Positions 1 through 9,000 of a stretch of DNA of 64,000 bases are shown here, piece by piece. The translations under genes and the position numbers were made by a program. How positions within the stretch are numbered: position 1 is the first letter of the stretch; each line of letters starts with the position of its first letter. The notes beneath the pieces are model-generated. The model had not been told where the DNA came from, ran no database searches, and saw only the letters and a list, made by a program, of their open reading frames with translations. The stretch is taken from contig NZ_KB890469.1 in NCBI RefSeq assembly GCF_000373105.1, positions 106,433 to 170,432 of the forward strand, read 5' to 3'. The DNA is from Neolewinella persica DSM 23188 (lineage in GTDB: Bacteria; Bacteroidota; Bacteroidia; Chitinophagales; Saprospiraceae).

Positions 1-1371
1 GCTAACGACGTGGCTTGGTAAAACGATGCCATCAGCATGGTACCTTTTTACGATGTGGTTGCCAAGCATGCGCGTATACTCACTTTCTCGTTGGTAGTCT
101 TTATTGATCTGACCAAACTGGTCGCGGAAGTAGTCCCGCGTACGTACCCGGCTGCCGTTCTTACTGTAGCTTTTGCCGTCAGCTTCCACGCGGTTACCAA
201 GTACGTCCATTGGTCGGCCCAGCGAGATGGTGATTTTGTTACCCTTGCTGAATACACCCCAAATAAACTTGAGGATCGACCGCAGACTATGAAAGCTGTC
301 CTTTGCCTTTATATAACGCTCCTGACCTTCCTTGATCAGGTGTTGCTCGATCAGGAATTGTGCTTCAAGAACGAAGGGGTAGCTGAGGATGACGGGAACG
401 ATGAAGATTTTGTCGTCTTTGCCTGCCTGGTAGTTGTGGCGCTGGGCTTCGACGGCGGTACCGAGCAACCCGAGCTTTAGTTTAGTCTCCAGCGTGCCGC
501 TGCGCGAGCGCGTTCCGCCGGGGAAGAAAAGACAGGGAACGCCGTGTTGGATAATGAGCCTGCTCATTGTTTTCAGCGTTGTCATGTAAATGGGGTTACG
601 CTTACGCCGATCGACACGGTATGCTCCGAGGCGGTTCATGAAGTAAGCCGTGTACCCGGTATTATAGAGGTTAAGCCCCGCGCCGAAGGAGACGGCCGGG
701 AGGCCAGCCACCTTGTCCATGGCGTAGCCGATCAGGATGCTGTCGAGGTTGCTAAAGTGGGTGGGGACGAAGACGACCGTTCCCCGCTGACTCAGCTCCC
801 TTACCTCTTCAATGTACCCACGAACGAGCAGCCGCTCCTCCAACTGGATCCTTTTGCTAAAAAGACTACGGAAGCTGCGCCCATCTGCCGCATTGAGTAA
901 ACGACCAAAGAAAAAGGTCAGGAATCTCCGGGCGAATTTGAAGGTAGGAATCTTAAAATGGCCCACAATCTCATCGGCGTAACGGTGTACCACCTTGCCC
1001 AGGATGTTACGGGCGGCCTTGTCTGCTGTGGTTACCTCGTCTTCGTCCAGTGAGCGGGTCGCCAGCATCTTGGCCAGCTTTTTCCAGTATTGACGTTCTT
1101 TGGGAGGGTCAACTTTCCAGGGCTCTTCTTTGGTGCGCAGCTGTTCGCTAAAGAGCGTTTTGCTCAGCAGCTCATTGAGGTTGCCACCGTGTTCTTCCAA
1201 CAATCGACTATAGCTGGTCTCTTCCAGTTCCTTGACGAAGTTCTCCCGATCATCATGTAATTTAAAAATCCCCCAGTCTGCCACCTCGGGGGCAATGTGG
1301 TCATAAAGTTTCCCTTCATGCTGAAAGGAGGCCGCTGCGGTCACGGCTATGTCGGATTTTTTGATTGACAT
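1..1371 (-). CDS. Glycerol-3-phosphate / acylglycerol-phosphate O-acyltransferase, partial (3' end outside window)
   Basis: This frame starts at an ATG (complement of 1369-1371) and stays open for 457 codons to the left edge, so the C-terminus is missing. The acyltransferase signature is clear: THFSNLDS gives the catalytic HX4D pair (His205, Asp210), and FPGGTRSRSG at about 283-292 is the glycerophosphate-binding block that normally reads EGTRSR. There is a long N-terminal region of about 180 residues, as in PlsB/DHAPAT-type enzymes rather than short PlsC. The family transfers a fatty acyl group to glycerol 3-phosphate or a lysophospholipid at the inner membrane. The exact acceptor is not decidable here. 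It is transcribed away from engB with a 235-bp gap. The FPGG in place of FPEG is a small departure from the usual motif. Confidence 0.85.
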   Translation of the reverse strand, partial: MSIKKSDIAVTAAASFQHEGKLYDHIAPEVADWGIFKLHDDRENFVKELEETSYSRLLEEHGGNLNELLSKTLFSEQLRTKEEPWKVDPPKERQYWKKLAKMLATRSLDEDEVTTADKAARNILGKVVHRYADEIVGHFKIPTFKFARRFLTFFFGRLLNAADGRSFRSLFSKRIQLEERLLVRGYIEEVRELSQRGTVVFVPTHFSNLDSILIGYAMDKVAGLPAVSFGAGLNLYNTGYTAYFMNRLGAYRVDRRKRNPIYMTTLKTMSRLIIQHGVPCLFFPGGTRSRSGTLETKLKLGLLGTAVEAQRHNYQAGKDDKIFIVPVILSYPFVLEAQFLIEQHLIKEGQERYIKAKDSFHSLRSILKFIWGVFSKGNKITISLGRPMDVLGNRVEADGKSYSKNGSRVRTRDYFRDQFGQINKDYQRESEYTRMLGNHIVKRYHADGIVLPSHVVS

Positions 1372-1404
1372 ACGTTTGATCTGAAGGAAAGACTTAGTTA
1401 CTTT

Positions 1405-1436
1405 ATTGGTCTATTGGTACTGTTGGTCTATTGGGC
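1405..1436 (+). repeat. Dispersed 30-bp word repeat (TTGGTCTATTGG type)
   Basis: The word TTGGTCTATTGG occurs twice around a GTACTG linker. Near-identical 30-mers lie at 27408-27437 and 32303-32333, a shortened triple copy is at 42871-42907, and an inverted relative is at 32365-32395. All are intergenic. Confidence 0.7.
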
Positions 1437-1605
1437 GGAGGAGCCTTCATGCCCCGGTTCGATGAAGAGACCTTCGTGCCTGGAGGCACTCCCACAACAT
1501 CTAATTTACCAGAATTTATAAACCTGACCACAAGTGTGGCATAATAATAAGGAAAGGGGAAGGTACGCCGCTGGCAGTGAAATTTGCAGCCCTAACGGCA
1601 TCCCT

Positions 1606-2229
1606 TTAACTATTCACCTGATTGAAAGGCCAGGGGATGTCATTTAGTGCGCCCTCAATAAAGTCGATGATCTCCTGCCGGCCGTCACCTTTTACGGCAC
1701 TGGTGATGAAGATGGGCGGAAGTTCTTCCCACGTTTCGAGCAATTTGGTTTTGAAGGCTTCAACGCTGCCGCCATCCCGGCTTTTTTTACGATCGGTCTT
1801 GGTAAATACGATAACGAACGGGACCCCGAATTCCCCGAGCCAGTTGATGAATTCCAGGTCGATCTCCTGTGGCGGCACATTAGAATCCACCAAAACGAAG
1901 GCGCAATGCAATTGCGCCCGGTTGAGGAAGTAGTCTTCCGTCCGGGTCTCCCATTTTGCACGGGTTTTTTTACTCCGCTTGGCGTAACCATAGCCCGGCA
2001 AGTCGGTGAGGTACCAGGCCTCGTTGATCATGAAATAATTGATCAGCTGGGTTTTTCCGGGGGTGCCCGAGGTGCGGGCCAGTTCCTTGCGGGCACACAG
2101 CATGTTGATCAGGCTGCTCTTTCCTACGTTGGACCGGCCGATAAACGCGAATTCTGGCCGGTTGCTTTTGGGCGCTTGCTTAATCTGGGCGTGCGAAGAA
2201 GAAAATTTAGAGTCGATGATGTCTCCCAT
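1606..2229 (-). CDS. engB: Ribosome biogenesis GTP-binding protein EngB (YihA/YsxC)
   Basis: A 207-residue TRAFAC GTPase needed for late assembly of the large ribosomal subunit in this family. The P-loop GRSNVGKS is at 31-38, followed by the G2 region TSGTPGKTQ (about 53-61), G3 DLPG (about 75-78) with the EngB-typical GYGYAK after it, G4 TKTD (about 144-147) and a G5-like SAV near 176. The length matches the family's usual 195-215 residues. It sits alone, reading toward the acyltransferase gene with 235 bp between them. The ATG at 2229 gives the expected short N-terminal extension before the GTPase core. Identification is confident on motif order alone. Confidence 0.96.
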   Translation of the reverse strand: MGDIIDSKFSSSHAQIKQAPKSNRPEFAFIGRSNVGKSSLINMLCARKELARTSGTPGKTQLINYFMINEAWYLTDLPGYGYAKRSKKTRAKWETRTEDYFLNRAQLHCAFVLVDSNVPPQEIDLEFINWLGEFGVPFVIVFTKTDRKKSRDGGSVEAFKTKLLETWEELPPIFITSAVKGDGRQEIIDFIEGALNDIPWPFNQVNS

Positions 2230-2496
2230 GCTTGTTTAGTCCTTTGATCTGTTATTGTCTTGTTGGCCTTGTCCTGCACTTCAACGTTATGAGGGACGGG
2301 GTAGTTCTAGCTGTGCTGTGGCCTTCAGCGTGAGGCGCGGACCCGCCGAGATGCTAAGGCGGGGTCGCAGGTGCAAAGGTGCTGCTAAATGCGCAAGGGA
2401 AGAGGGCAAGGACTTATCTTATGCGCTGAAGGCACCGAACAACTACCGTTTCGACTACGCTTTCATGATATATTTTTTCACTAAAAACCACTACAC
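2230..2496. other. Intergenic region, no gene seen
   Basis: This 267-bp gap separates engB (leftward) from the first GlsB-like gene (rightward), so it should hold both promoters. No clear TAnnTTTG box was found. It contains GC-rich inverted segments around 2325-2365 and one copy of the dispersed motif. Confidence 0.4.
2356..2377 (-). repeat. Dispersed motif copy (intergenic)
   Basis: GGGGTCGCAGGTGCAAA is the complement form of the consensus TGCACCTGCGTCCGCGCC with two changes. It lies in the engB/GlsB divergent gap. Confidence 0.6.
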
Positions 2497-2742
2497 ATGT
2501 CTATTCTTGCCTGGATTCTGCTCGGCCTCGTGGCCGGTGCCATTGCCAAATACATTCACCCAGGAAAAGACCCCGGGGGCTGGATCGTTACCATTCTTAT
2601 CGGCATCGTTGGTGCGGTAGTGGGCGGTTTCATTACTCGGGCGGTAGGCCTGGGAGCTGCTACCGGCTTCAACCTTTGGTCCATTATTGTTGCCGTATTA
2701 GGTGCTGTGATCTGCCTGTTTGCCTATCGCAAACTCGCCTAA
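2497..2742 (+). CDS. GlsB/YeaQ/YmgE-family small membrane protein (copy 1)
   Basis: An 81-residue, very hydrophobic protein with about three membrane segments and the glycine-rich pattern of the transglycosylase-associated/GlsB family. It opens with WILLGLVAGAIAKYIHPG, then a short polar loop (KDPGGW), then a second segment with the conserved GxVGAxxGG stretch, and ends in RKLA. Members are inner-membrane proteins associated with general stress; their biochemical role is unknown. A paralogue follows 78 bp downstream on the same strand, and the two probably form one transcript. The start is chosen because this ATG gives the standard N-terminus. Confidence 0.88.
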   Translation: MSILAWILLGLVAGAIAKYIHPGKDPGGWIVTILIGIVGAVVGGFITRAVGLGAATGFNLWSIIVAVLGAVICLFAYRKLA

Positions 2743-2820
2743 CGATATTTTTACGGCGTTCATCGAAAAAGCTGGCCACCAATCAAAGAAGGTCCTCACC
2801 TTTAGGAAAAATATCTCCTC

Positions 2821-3072
2821 ATGGGTTTGTTCTCCTGGATTCTTCTCGGCCTGGTGGCCGGCTTTTTTGCCAAACAATTACATAAAGGCCCCGATCCCGG
2901 TGGTTGGTTCGTCACCATGCTGGTCGGCATTGCCGGCGCGTGCGTCGGCGGCTGGCTGGGTGATTTCACCGGCATCGGTGAGGTAACCGGCTTCAACCTA
3001 CGCTCCATCGCGATTGCTACGATGGGAGCGATTCTTTGTTTGTGGGCTTATGGGAAGTTGGAGCGGAAGTAA
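2821..3072 (+). CDS. GlsB/YeaQ/YmgE-family small membrane protein (copy 2)
   Basis: An 83-residue paralogue of the preceding gene with the same plan: WILLGLVAGFFAKQLHKGPDPGGW, a central glycine-rich segment (GIAGACVGGWLG), and a last helix ending GKLERK. The tandem pair looks like a local duplication that has since diverged, since conserved glycines are kept while the connecting residues differ. The family is a stress-linked inner-membrane protein of unknown mechanism. No separate promoter was recognised in the 78-bp gap, so co-transcription with copy 1 is inferred. Confidence 0.86.
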   Translation: MGLFSWILLGLVAGFFAKQLHKGPDPGGWFVTMLVGIAGACVGGWLGDFTGIGEVTGFNLRSIAIATMGAILCLWAYGKLERK

Positions 3073-3211
3073 TGGGTTAGTCGAAACACTCATGACACAG
3101 GCGTCACCCCGAACGCTCGAAGCAAAAATTCGGGATAACGCCTGGTTTAAATTTGGCCGCAGCCGTTGGGAAATGCGCTGCCATTTCCACCATAGGCTCA
3201 GTAGCCAGCGC

Positions 3212-4342
3212 CTACTCTGGTTTTATCTGCAAAGTCACTTCCAGTGCTTTCTCTGGTTCAACCATTGCATTGAGTACCCGGAACTTCAGCGAGAGATCTC
3301 CCAACTGTTTCAGGGTCATTACGTTGACGGAGGTGCTACCGTTGGGAGACAGGGTGATTGGCCCCAGGTCGCTTTGCAGGGAATAGCCACTAAGGTTTTC
3401 CAATAAGTAGGCCGCATCTGAATCGTTGTGGATGGTCACTTCCACGACGGAGGAAGCTCCGAAATAAGCAGCGGAGGTTACCCTCAGAGAAGCCTCCACT
3501 ACGGCCCGGACATTTTCTTCCCGGCCCACTAACGTATTTTCGAACCAGGCTACGGTCCGTCCGGCTATCAACGCAGCTTTCATTGCCTCGGGTGTACGTT
3601 CTGTTGCCAGCACGAGGGTAACGGGGCGATGGCCTCCTTTATGGAGGTCGTACTGCCAGTCGACGAGGCCGTGAATATCAGAAGTACCCATCACCGTCAG
3701 GTTATTGTCCAAGGCGATTCGAAAGGCTTCCTTACTGATGGTAAGATCGTTAACTACTTCAATACCATGTAATAGTTTTCTCCGGATCAGGTCCCGGTGC
3801 ATATCCGTAAGGGTGGCTACGCCGTCTTCCCGTTGGGCGATCCAGTTGGGGTGGTTCCAGAAGGTAAAGGCGCCCTGGCGGTTCGCTTCTTCGAAAGCGG
3901 CCACGGGGTCGTCGATCAGGAGCTTATTGGCATCCTGTATGAAAATAGCATTGCTGTGCCCCGGGGGCATGGAGCGGGTGACCTCTGCTCCTCGAAGGAC
4001 CATCAGGTCGTGGGGAAGGGCCAGTTCGGCGGCAATGTCGTGAGCCCGGTTCCGGTCGGGATGAGGGAGGTCTTCAGCGTGGGGCTGGTACTCAAGATGC
4101 TCCGTAAGGGAGATCGCATCGAGGCTGTCGCGAACTGCTTCCTCGACCCGAATATCCGGCCAGACACTGCCGTCGGAGAAGACAGTATGCATGTGCAGAT
4201 CGGCCACCAATGTCAGATATTGATCCGTATCGGGAAAATGAATGGCCCGCTCGTTGTGGTGATCATGACCGTGCCCGTGGGGTTGGGCAGATGAAGGGAG
4301 AAAGGGGTAGAGTAGAAGAAGGAGGAAGCAGTATTGTTTCAT
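3212..4342 (-). CDS. Exported PHP-domain phosphoesterase (Sb-PDE-like)
   Basis: A 376-residue protein with a Sec signal peptide (about 1-19, ending SSA-Q), followed by a His-rich stretch (HGHGHDHH at 22-29) that may bind metal. The PHP metal motif is ADLHMHTVFSDG, with His50 and His52 as ligands, then SLTEHLEY, GAEVTRS, WNHPNW and GTSDIHG as later metal-site segments. The C-terminal third looks like an all-beta accessory domain. The layout matches PHP proteins named after the Sphingobium Sb-PDE phosphodiesterase, so hydrolysis of phosphodiesters in the periplasm or outside the cell is likely, but the substrate is unknown. An upstream in-frame ATG at 4465 exists, but it would place a poor leader before the signal peptide; the ATG at 4342 is preferred. 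Confidence 0.82.
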   Translation of the reverse strand: MKQYCFLLLLLYPFLPSSAQPHGHGHDHHNERAIHFPDTDQYLTLVADLHMHTVFSDGSVWPDIRVEEAVRDSLDAISLTEHLEYQPHAEDLPHPDRNRAHDIAAELALPHDLMVLRGAEVTRSMPPGHSNAIFIQDANKLLIDDPVAAFEEANRQGAFTFWNHPNWIAQREDGVATLTDMHRDLIRRKLLHGIEVVNDLTISKEAFRIALDNNLTVMGTSDIHGLVDWQYDLHKGGHRPVTLVLATERTPEAMKAALIAGRTVAWFENTLVGREENVRAVVEASLRVTSAAYFGASSVVEVTIHNDSDAAYLLENLSGYSLQSDLGPITLSPNGSTSVNVMTLKQLGDLSLKFRVLNAMVEPEKALEVTLQIKPE

Positions 4343-4368
4343 GAAGGGGAATATACGATGGCTTCCAA

Positions 4369-4394
4369 TTTGGGCGCGGACGCGGGTGCAGAAA
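4369..4394 (-). repeat. Dispersed motif copy (upstream of PHP gene)
   Basis: GGGCGCGGACGCGGGTGCA is the complement form with one mismatch to consensus. It lies 27 bp upstream of the PHP start codon, in its probable promoter or leader. Confidence 0.75.
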
Positions 4395-4821
4395 AATGGT
4401 TGAAAGCAAAGTATGCTCAGCAGGCAAGTACCTTTTGACCGGCCAAAAGCCGGGGACCTGGACACCGTTGTACTCCCTGTTTTCTACGAAAAAGGAAGGC
4501 TTTATTGAAGGAATTGTGTCCAGGTAGCAAATAGCAAATGTTAAAGTTTTGGTTATTTTCAAAAAAGGCCTCCAGCGGTGATCATCCGGGCCATTCCGCC
4601 AAAGCCTTTGCGGGTAGAAGTTTAAGTGTTGGAGTATGCAATTGCCCAACAAAGATTTCCTTTTTTAGGCACTAATAGGGGAATATTTGGCAGCCTTCTA
4701 CAGTGCTAATGTAAAACCAATATTAATTCCGTCAGTGGTCGGAACCATTTTTCATTTCCGGGTATTAATAACCAGAGAAAGGACGGAACTTTGCCTTTCC
4801 AAACACAGCTTTTAAACCTCT

Positions 4822-4846
4822 TTTTGTACCTGCGGCCCCGCCCCGA
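4822..4846 (+). repeat. Dispersed motif copy (intergenic)
   Basis: TTGTACCTGCGGCCCCGCCC matches the forward consensus with three changes. It lies 64 bp before the start of the exported protein gene at 4910. Confidence 0.65.
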
Positions 4847-4909
4847 ATTTTTGCTTTATACCCCGATAGAAATTCTAAGACCCAGAACCAAATAAAAATT
4901 ATCTCAGCC

Positions 4910-5989
4910 ATGACCTTCCCCCGGCTACTATCCTCCCTCATCCTGTTGTTCTTACCTGTATTGGCAAGCGCAACGTCTATCTTCGACCGGCTATACTCCG
5001 GTACCGAAGCACCCCTGGAATTTCGCCTGGAACTACCCGTCGACAGCCTGCTGGCTAAAGTCAATGGAGACCAGCTTGCGAAGGTATTTTTTACCGACGT
5101 AAACGGCGAGGCCAACACCTGGGACCTTGAAGTTGCCATTCGCGGAAAATTTCGCCGCCAACGCTGCGAGTTTCCTCCCCTGAAACTGAATTTCTCGAAG
5201 AAAGACCTCCGCGCTGCCGGCCTGGAAACTTTCGACAAGTACAAACTGGTCTCCAGTTGCTCCGCTGATCCACTGGCCGGAAACCTGGTCCTTAAAGAGT
5301 TCCTCGCCTACCGTGCCTACAACCTGCTGACCGACGTCAGCTTCCGCGTTCAACGACTCACCATCACCTTCGTCGATGTCAATGGTAACCATCCTGATCG
5401 GGTTGAGCATGGCTTCATCATCGAAGAAACGGACGAACTCGCCGCACGCCTTAACCTAGAAGAGATGGAATCTGCCATTGGTCAGCCCGCCCACCTCTAT
5501 AACCCAACAGCGGAAGCTACCCAGGCGCTGATTCAGTACATGGTTTCTAACGGCGACTGGAGTACGGTGCTGGCGCGTAACATAAAGGTTTATAAGGCTG
5601 CTGACGATCAACTGATCCCCGTAGGTTATGACTTCGACTTCAGCGGTTGGGTCGGCGCCCCATACGCCAGCCCTTCTTCTGATATCGGCCAGCAGAGCAT
5701 ATATCAGCGCGTTTACCAGGGCTACGTACAACCCGATAAGGTGATGCGTGAGGTTGCGGATCACTTCCGTGAACAACGCCGTCCGGTAATGGACCTCATC
5801 GATAACTTTACGGATCTGCCGACCGAAGACCGTACCGTACTGCGCCGCTTTGTTGCCCGCTTTTTCCGCGAGCTCAACCAAATGAACATTAACAATTCCA
5901 TTCTGCTGTACGATCAGCTGCGTGGGGCTACTGCAGGAGTTATCCCTCCGGGTGCTGAAGCGGACGCCTTCCAGAGCATGGGTAAGTAG
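4910..5989 (+). CDS. Exported protein of unknown function, possibly CotH/kinase-fold-like
   Basis: A 359-residue protein with a signal peptide (about 1-21, cut after ASA). I do not recognise a named family. The order of elements resembles CotH/HipA-type kinase folds: an early beta segment ending in a basic RGKFRRQRC turn followed by FPPLKLNF, then KLVSSC and LVLKEFLAYRAYNLL, a mid-protein IIEETDEL, and PVGYDFDFSGWVGAP, where a DFDFS resembles a metal-binding DFD/DFG. This is a resemblance only. Position after an intergenic motif copy and before a strong terminator suggests a single-gene transcript. Export implies a periplasmic or surface role. Confidence 0.6.
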   Translation: MTFPRLLSSLILLFLPVLASATSIFDRLYSGTEAPLEFRLELPVDSLLAKVNGDQLAKVFFTDVNGEANTWDLEVAIRGKFRRQRCEFPPLKLNFSKKDLRAAGLETFDKYKLVSSCSADPLAGNLVLKEFLAYRAYNLLTDVSFRVQRLTITFVDVNGNHPDRVEHGFIIEETDELAARLNLEEMESAIGQPAHLYNPTAEATQALIQYMVSNGDWSTVLARNIKVYKAADDQLIPVGYDFDFSGWVGAPYASPSSDIGQQSIYQRVYQGYVQPDKVMREVADHFREQRRPVMDLIDNFTDLPTEDRTVLRRFVARFFRELNQMNINNSILLYDQLRGATAGVIPPGAEADAFQSMGK

Positions 5990-6046
5990 AGGCTGCGTTT
6001 TTAAGAATGGCCTTCGGCCCTTAGACGCCTCTACTTGCTTTTAGAG

Positions 6047-6084
6047 ATAGTCGTCATCCTAATCAGGGATGACGACTATTTTTT
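6047..6084 (+). terminator. Strong intrinsic terminator
   Basis: A perfect 13-bp stem (ATAGTCGTCATCC and its complement) with a 7-nt loop is followed by TTTTTT at 6079-6084. It lies 57 bp past the stop codon of the 4910-5989 gene and just beyond the stop of the leftward giant gene. Confidence 0.9.
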
Positions 6085-6087
6085 ATG

Positions 6088-9000
6088 CTACCTGCGAATC
6101 ACCCGCTGCACGGTCGTTTCTCCTTTTTGGGTATCCGATACCTTTAGCAGGTAGGTGCCTGCCGGTAGCTTGCCTAAAGATAGGCTGGCGCTGTTCCTGA
6201 ATACTATTTTGGTGTGCTCCCTGCCCAACAGGTCATAGAGTTGTGCTACCAGTTCCCGGTTATCGGAGAAGGTGAGGCTTAGTTGCTGGTGGGCGGGGTT
6301 GGGAAAGACGGAGAGCTGTCCACTTAACTGATTGATGGAACTAACCGGGAAGTCACTTCCGTCGCAGTTTTCATCTATGCCATTTCCACGTATCTCTACT
6401 GCATCCGGACGAATGTCCGGATTCTTGTCATCACATTCCTCGTAAAAAGGAAACCCATCTTCGTCCTCATCGATGAATTCGACGATGGTACTGGTGACAG
6501 TATTGGTGATGACGGGTTGGTTGAAATCGAAGAAAATACCGACGGTATTGTTAATGGTGGTGAAATCTTCCAGTCCAGGCCTTGCATTTACATCGAAAGT
6601 AAAATAGCCGTTGCTGAGGGTTTGGTTGGTGTTGCTGTCCGGGAGCATGATGTTGTCAAAGAAAACCTTAACTAATCCTTTCTCATCCATACTGGCGCGG
6701 TAGTCGTGGCTGGCGGCGATTGGCTTAAATGTCAGGTGATCCAGTTGGTTGGAGAGTTGGTCTTCGAGTCGTACGTTGAAAGCCGTATCCGTTCCGGTAT
6801 TCTGGAAGCGGATGGTGTAGGTCAGCGTTTCGTCGTTTTGCGTGTAGTTGCTATTGGTAGTGTCAGCGCGGGAAGGCGTAACCTGCTTGTCATTCGGGTC
6901 GATGGCGCAGGATAGGGGCTGGCTGAAAAGGAAATTGGATTCAGTGAAAATGTCTGCATCGTATATTCCGGAGCTGTGGAGATTAATCGTAATTTCCTCC
7001 CCATTGGCTTCCTCACCGGGCATTTTTAGTTCCAGGTGAATGACGTGTGATTCGCCCGTGGCTAATGCTCCAGGTTCCCAACTGAGGGCATTACCGACAA
7101 TGGTTGGTGGTGAATCGGCACTGACGAGGGTAACGCCTTCCGGCAGTGTGATTTCGGCGAAGGTGTGCTCCAGGTCCTTGCAGCCATCGTTATACAACGT
7201 GATCCAGGCGGGAATGGTGAAGGCGCAGCGGGGACGAGCCATGGATAGTAGGGGGCGGATGCTTGCTGCTCCCTGAATTGGTTGGAAACCGAAGTTCAGG
7301 TTGTAAATACTATCCTGGACTGTATTGATGGCATACGATTCCGGAGTGGTAGAAAGCTCCCAGCATGGGTCAGTTAGCACCGAAACTGTATAGGACTGTT
7401 CAGGACGAAGGAAATGAGAGAAACGGCCTTCCTGATTGGAGAAAGTGGTTTGGCTGGTGGCGCCTTGCGCGATGACCGGAATGTTAGTTAGCAGGGCTTC
7501 TTCGGGGTCCGGTTGGTTGTTTTGGTTGGCGTCGTGATAGGTCAGGCCGGAGGTGGATTGGAAAATATTGAAGTCGAGATAATGGATTTCATTACCAAGC
7601 AATATGTTGTCCGCAGTAAAGTAGATGCTGTTGTTAAGCTCCGGCAACAAGTTGAAATTGACTAAATGGCTTTCCGGGAAGGTGTAGGAAGTTGTTCTGT
7701 CTGATGCTACGCTGTAGCTGAAAAGGCTGTCGTTTTTTAGAAAGACGATACTTCCGTTATGTAGGGTCCATTGGGGGATGTTCTGGTCCAGAAACACTTC
7801 TTCCTGAAAAGGGCTGTTCGGCGTCCCATTACTCACCTTAATTTGATAATCCTCACCAGTTTGCCTTGTGATGTATACAAACAGCTCTTCATTGAACTTA
7901 CTGGGACCGTAGTGAACGTTTTCGGATAGAATTACTATTTCAGGTTCTGAAAGGTTAACGGGAACCGATTTCACGAGCTTTCTTGATTGTAGTCCATAGA
8001 TTGCTTCATCAGCTATGAAGGAGAATTTGGGATATAGGCCAGCCGCTCCTTCCCAAATTAACTGTGAGGAACCAAGATCTTCGCCAACCAGGTGAATACT
8101 GGAAGCAGCACCATTAAATTTTTCAATGATTAGCGAGTTGTCAATGGTGTAAAGCTGTCCCTCAAAAAAGCGCTCGAAAAACATTCCGGCGAATTCATTA
8201 TTGGGTAAGTCGGTAACACTGGTCGCGTTATAAACTTTAATGGAATTTTTATTTGCTCCGTTCATCCTTTCGAATGATTCTGAGAAAAACAGGTGATCTT
8301 CGGTGGCTGCTATTTGTAAGTCTGATTCATAAATGGGTTCGTCGAAGCTGCTGAAAAACACTGTGTCCGTTAGACCCGTCCCGGCATCAAGTCGAATCAA
8401 GGATTGTTTGGTCGTCTGGTCATTAATTATTTCACTGGTTGTATAGTAAAAATCATCTTTGAATGATACAATGGCGGACCTGTCTGTCCTGAATTCTGTA
8501 AAAGGACCAACGTTCGTAGTACCCTGGACCGTCCCGTCAGTCATTATGAAACCATCGTCGAGAACATAGAAGAGCGTTTTAGTAGCTGTTTTTGCAATTG
8601 CTTCCAATAAAGTTAAATCGCCGGAATAAATGGTGGTAAAATCATCGTTTCCTGACGTGGCTAATATATTGCCACTTTGAAGTATATAGAACAGGTCGTT
8701 TTCTTTAATTATCGAGCTGAAGTTGGATCCATCATTATTAGGAAAAATATCAATTATTTTTTGGAGCGCATCTTCGCTGGCATTGAGGTGGTATACTGAT
8801 TCATTAACGATGGAGTCGTCATTGATGAAATATACCTCATTGTCGATGGTGAAGAAGGAAGACATGGGGAAGATACCCTGATATGTCTTGGCCGAGGTGC
8901 CATCCAGCCCTGATGATCGGAGTGGAACGTCATTAGCTCCATCAACTGGCCGGCCTAAAAAGTATAATCTATCGGCTTCTTCTAACCAGAATTCGGGAAC

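Larger units (their letters stand above)
4343..4909. other. 567-bp divergent intergenic region
   Basis: No gene is supported here. It separates the leftward PHP gene from the rightward exported protein and carries two copies of the dispersed motif (4369-4394 and 4822-4846). Both strands show short spurious open frames only. Confidence 0.5.

Noticed and set aside
1..900. Rightward open frames at the left edge
   Set aside because: Shadows of the leftward acyltransferase gene, whose motifs are clear on the minus strand.
4343..4465. Longer start of the PHP protein
   Set aside because: The added residues come from the dispersed motif and lack a leader; a normal signal peptide starts at the ATG at 4342.
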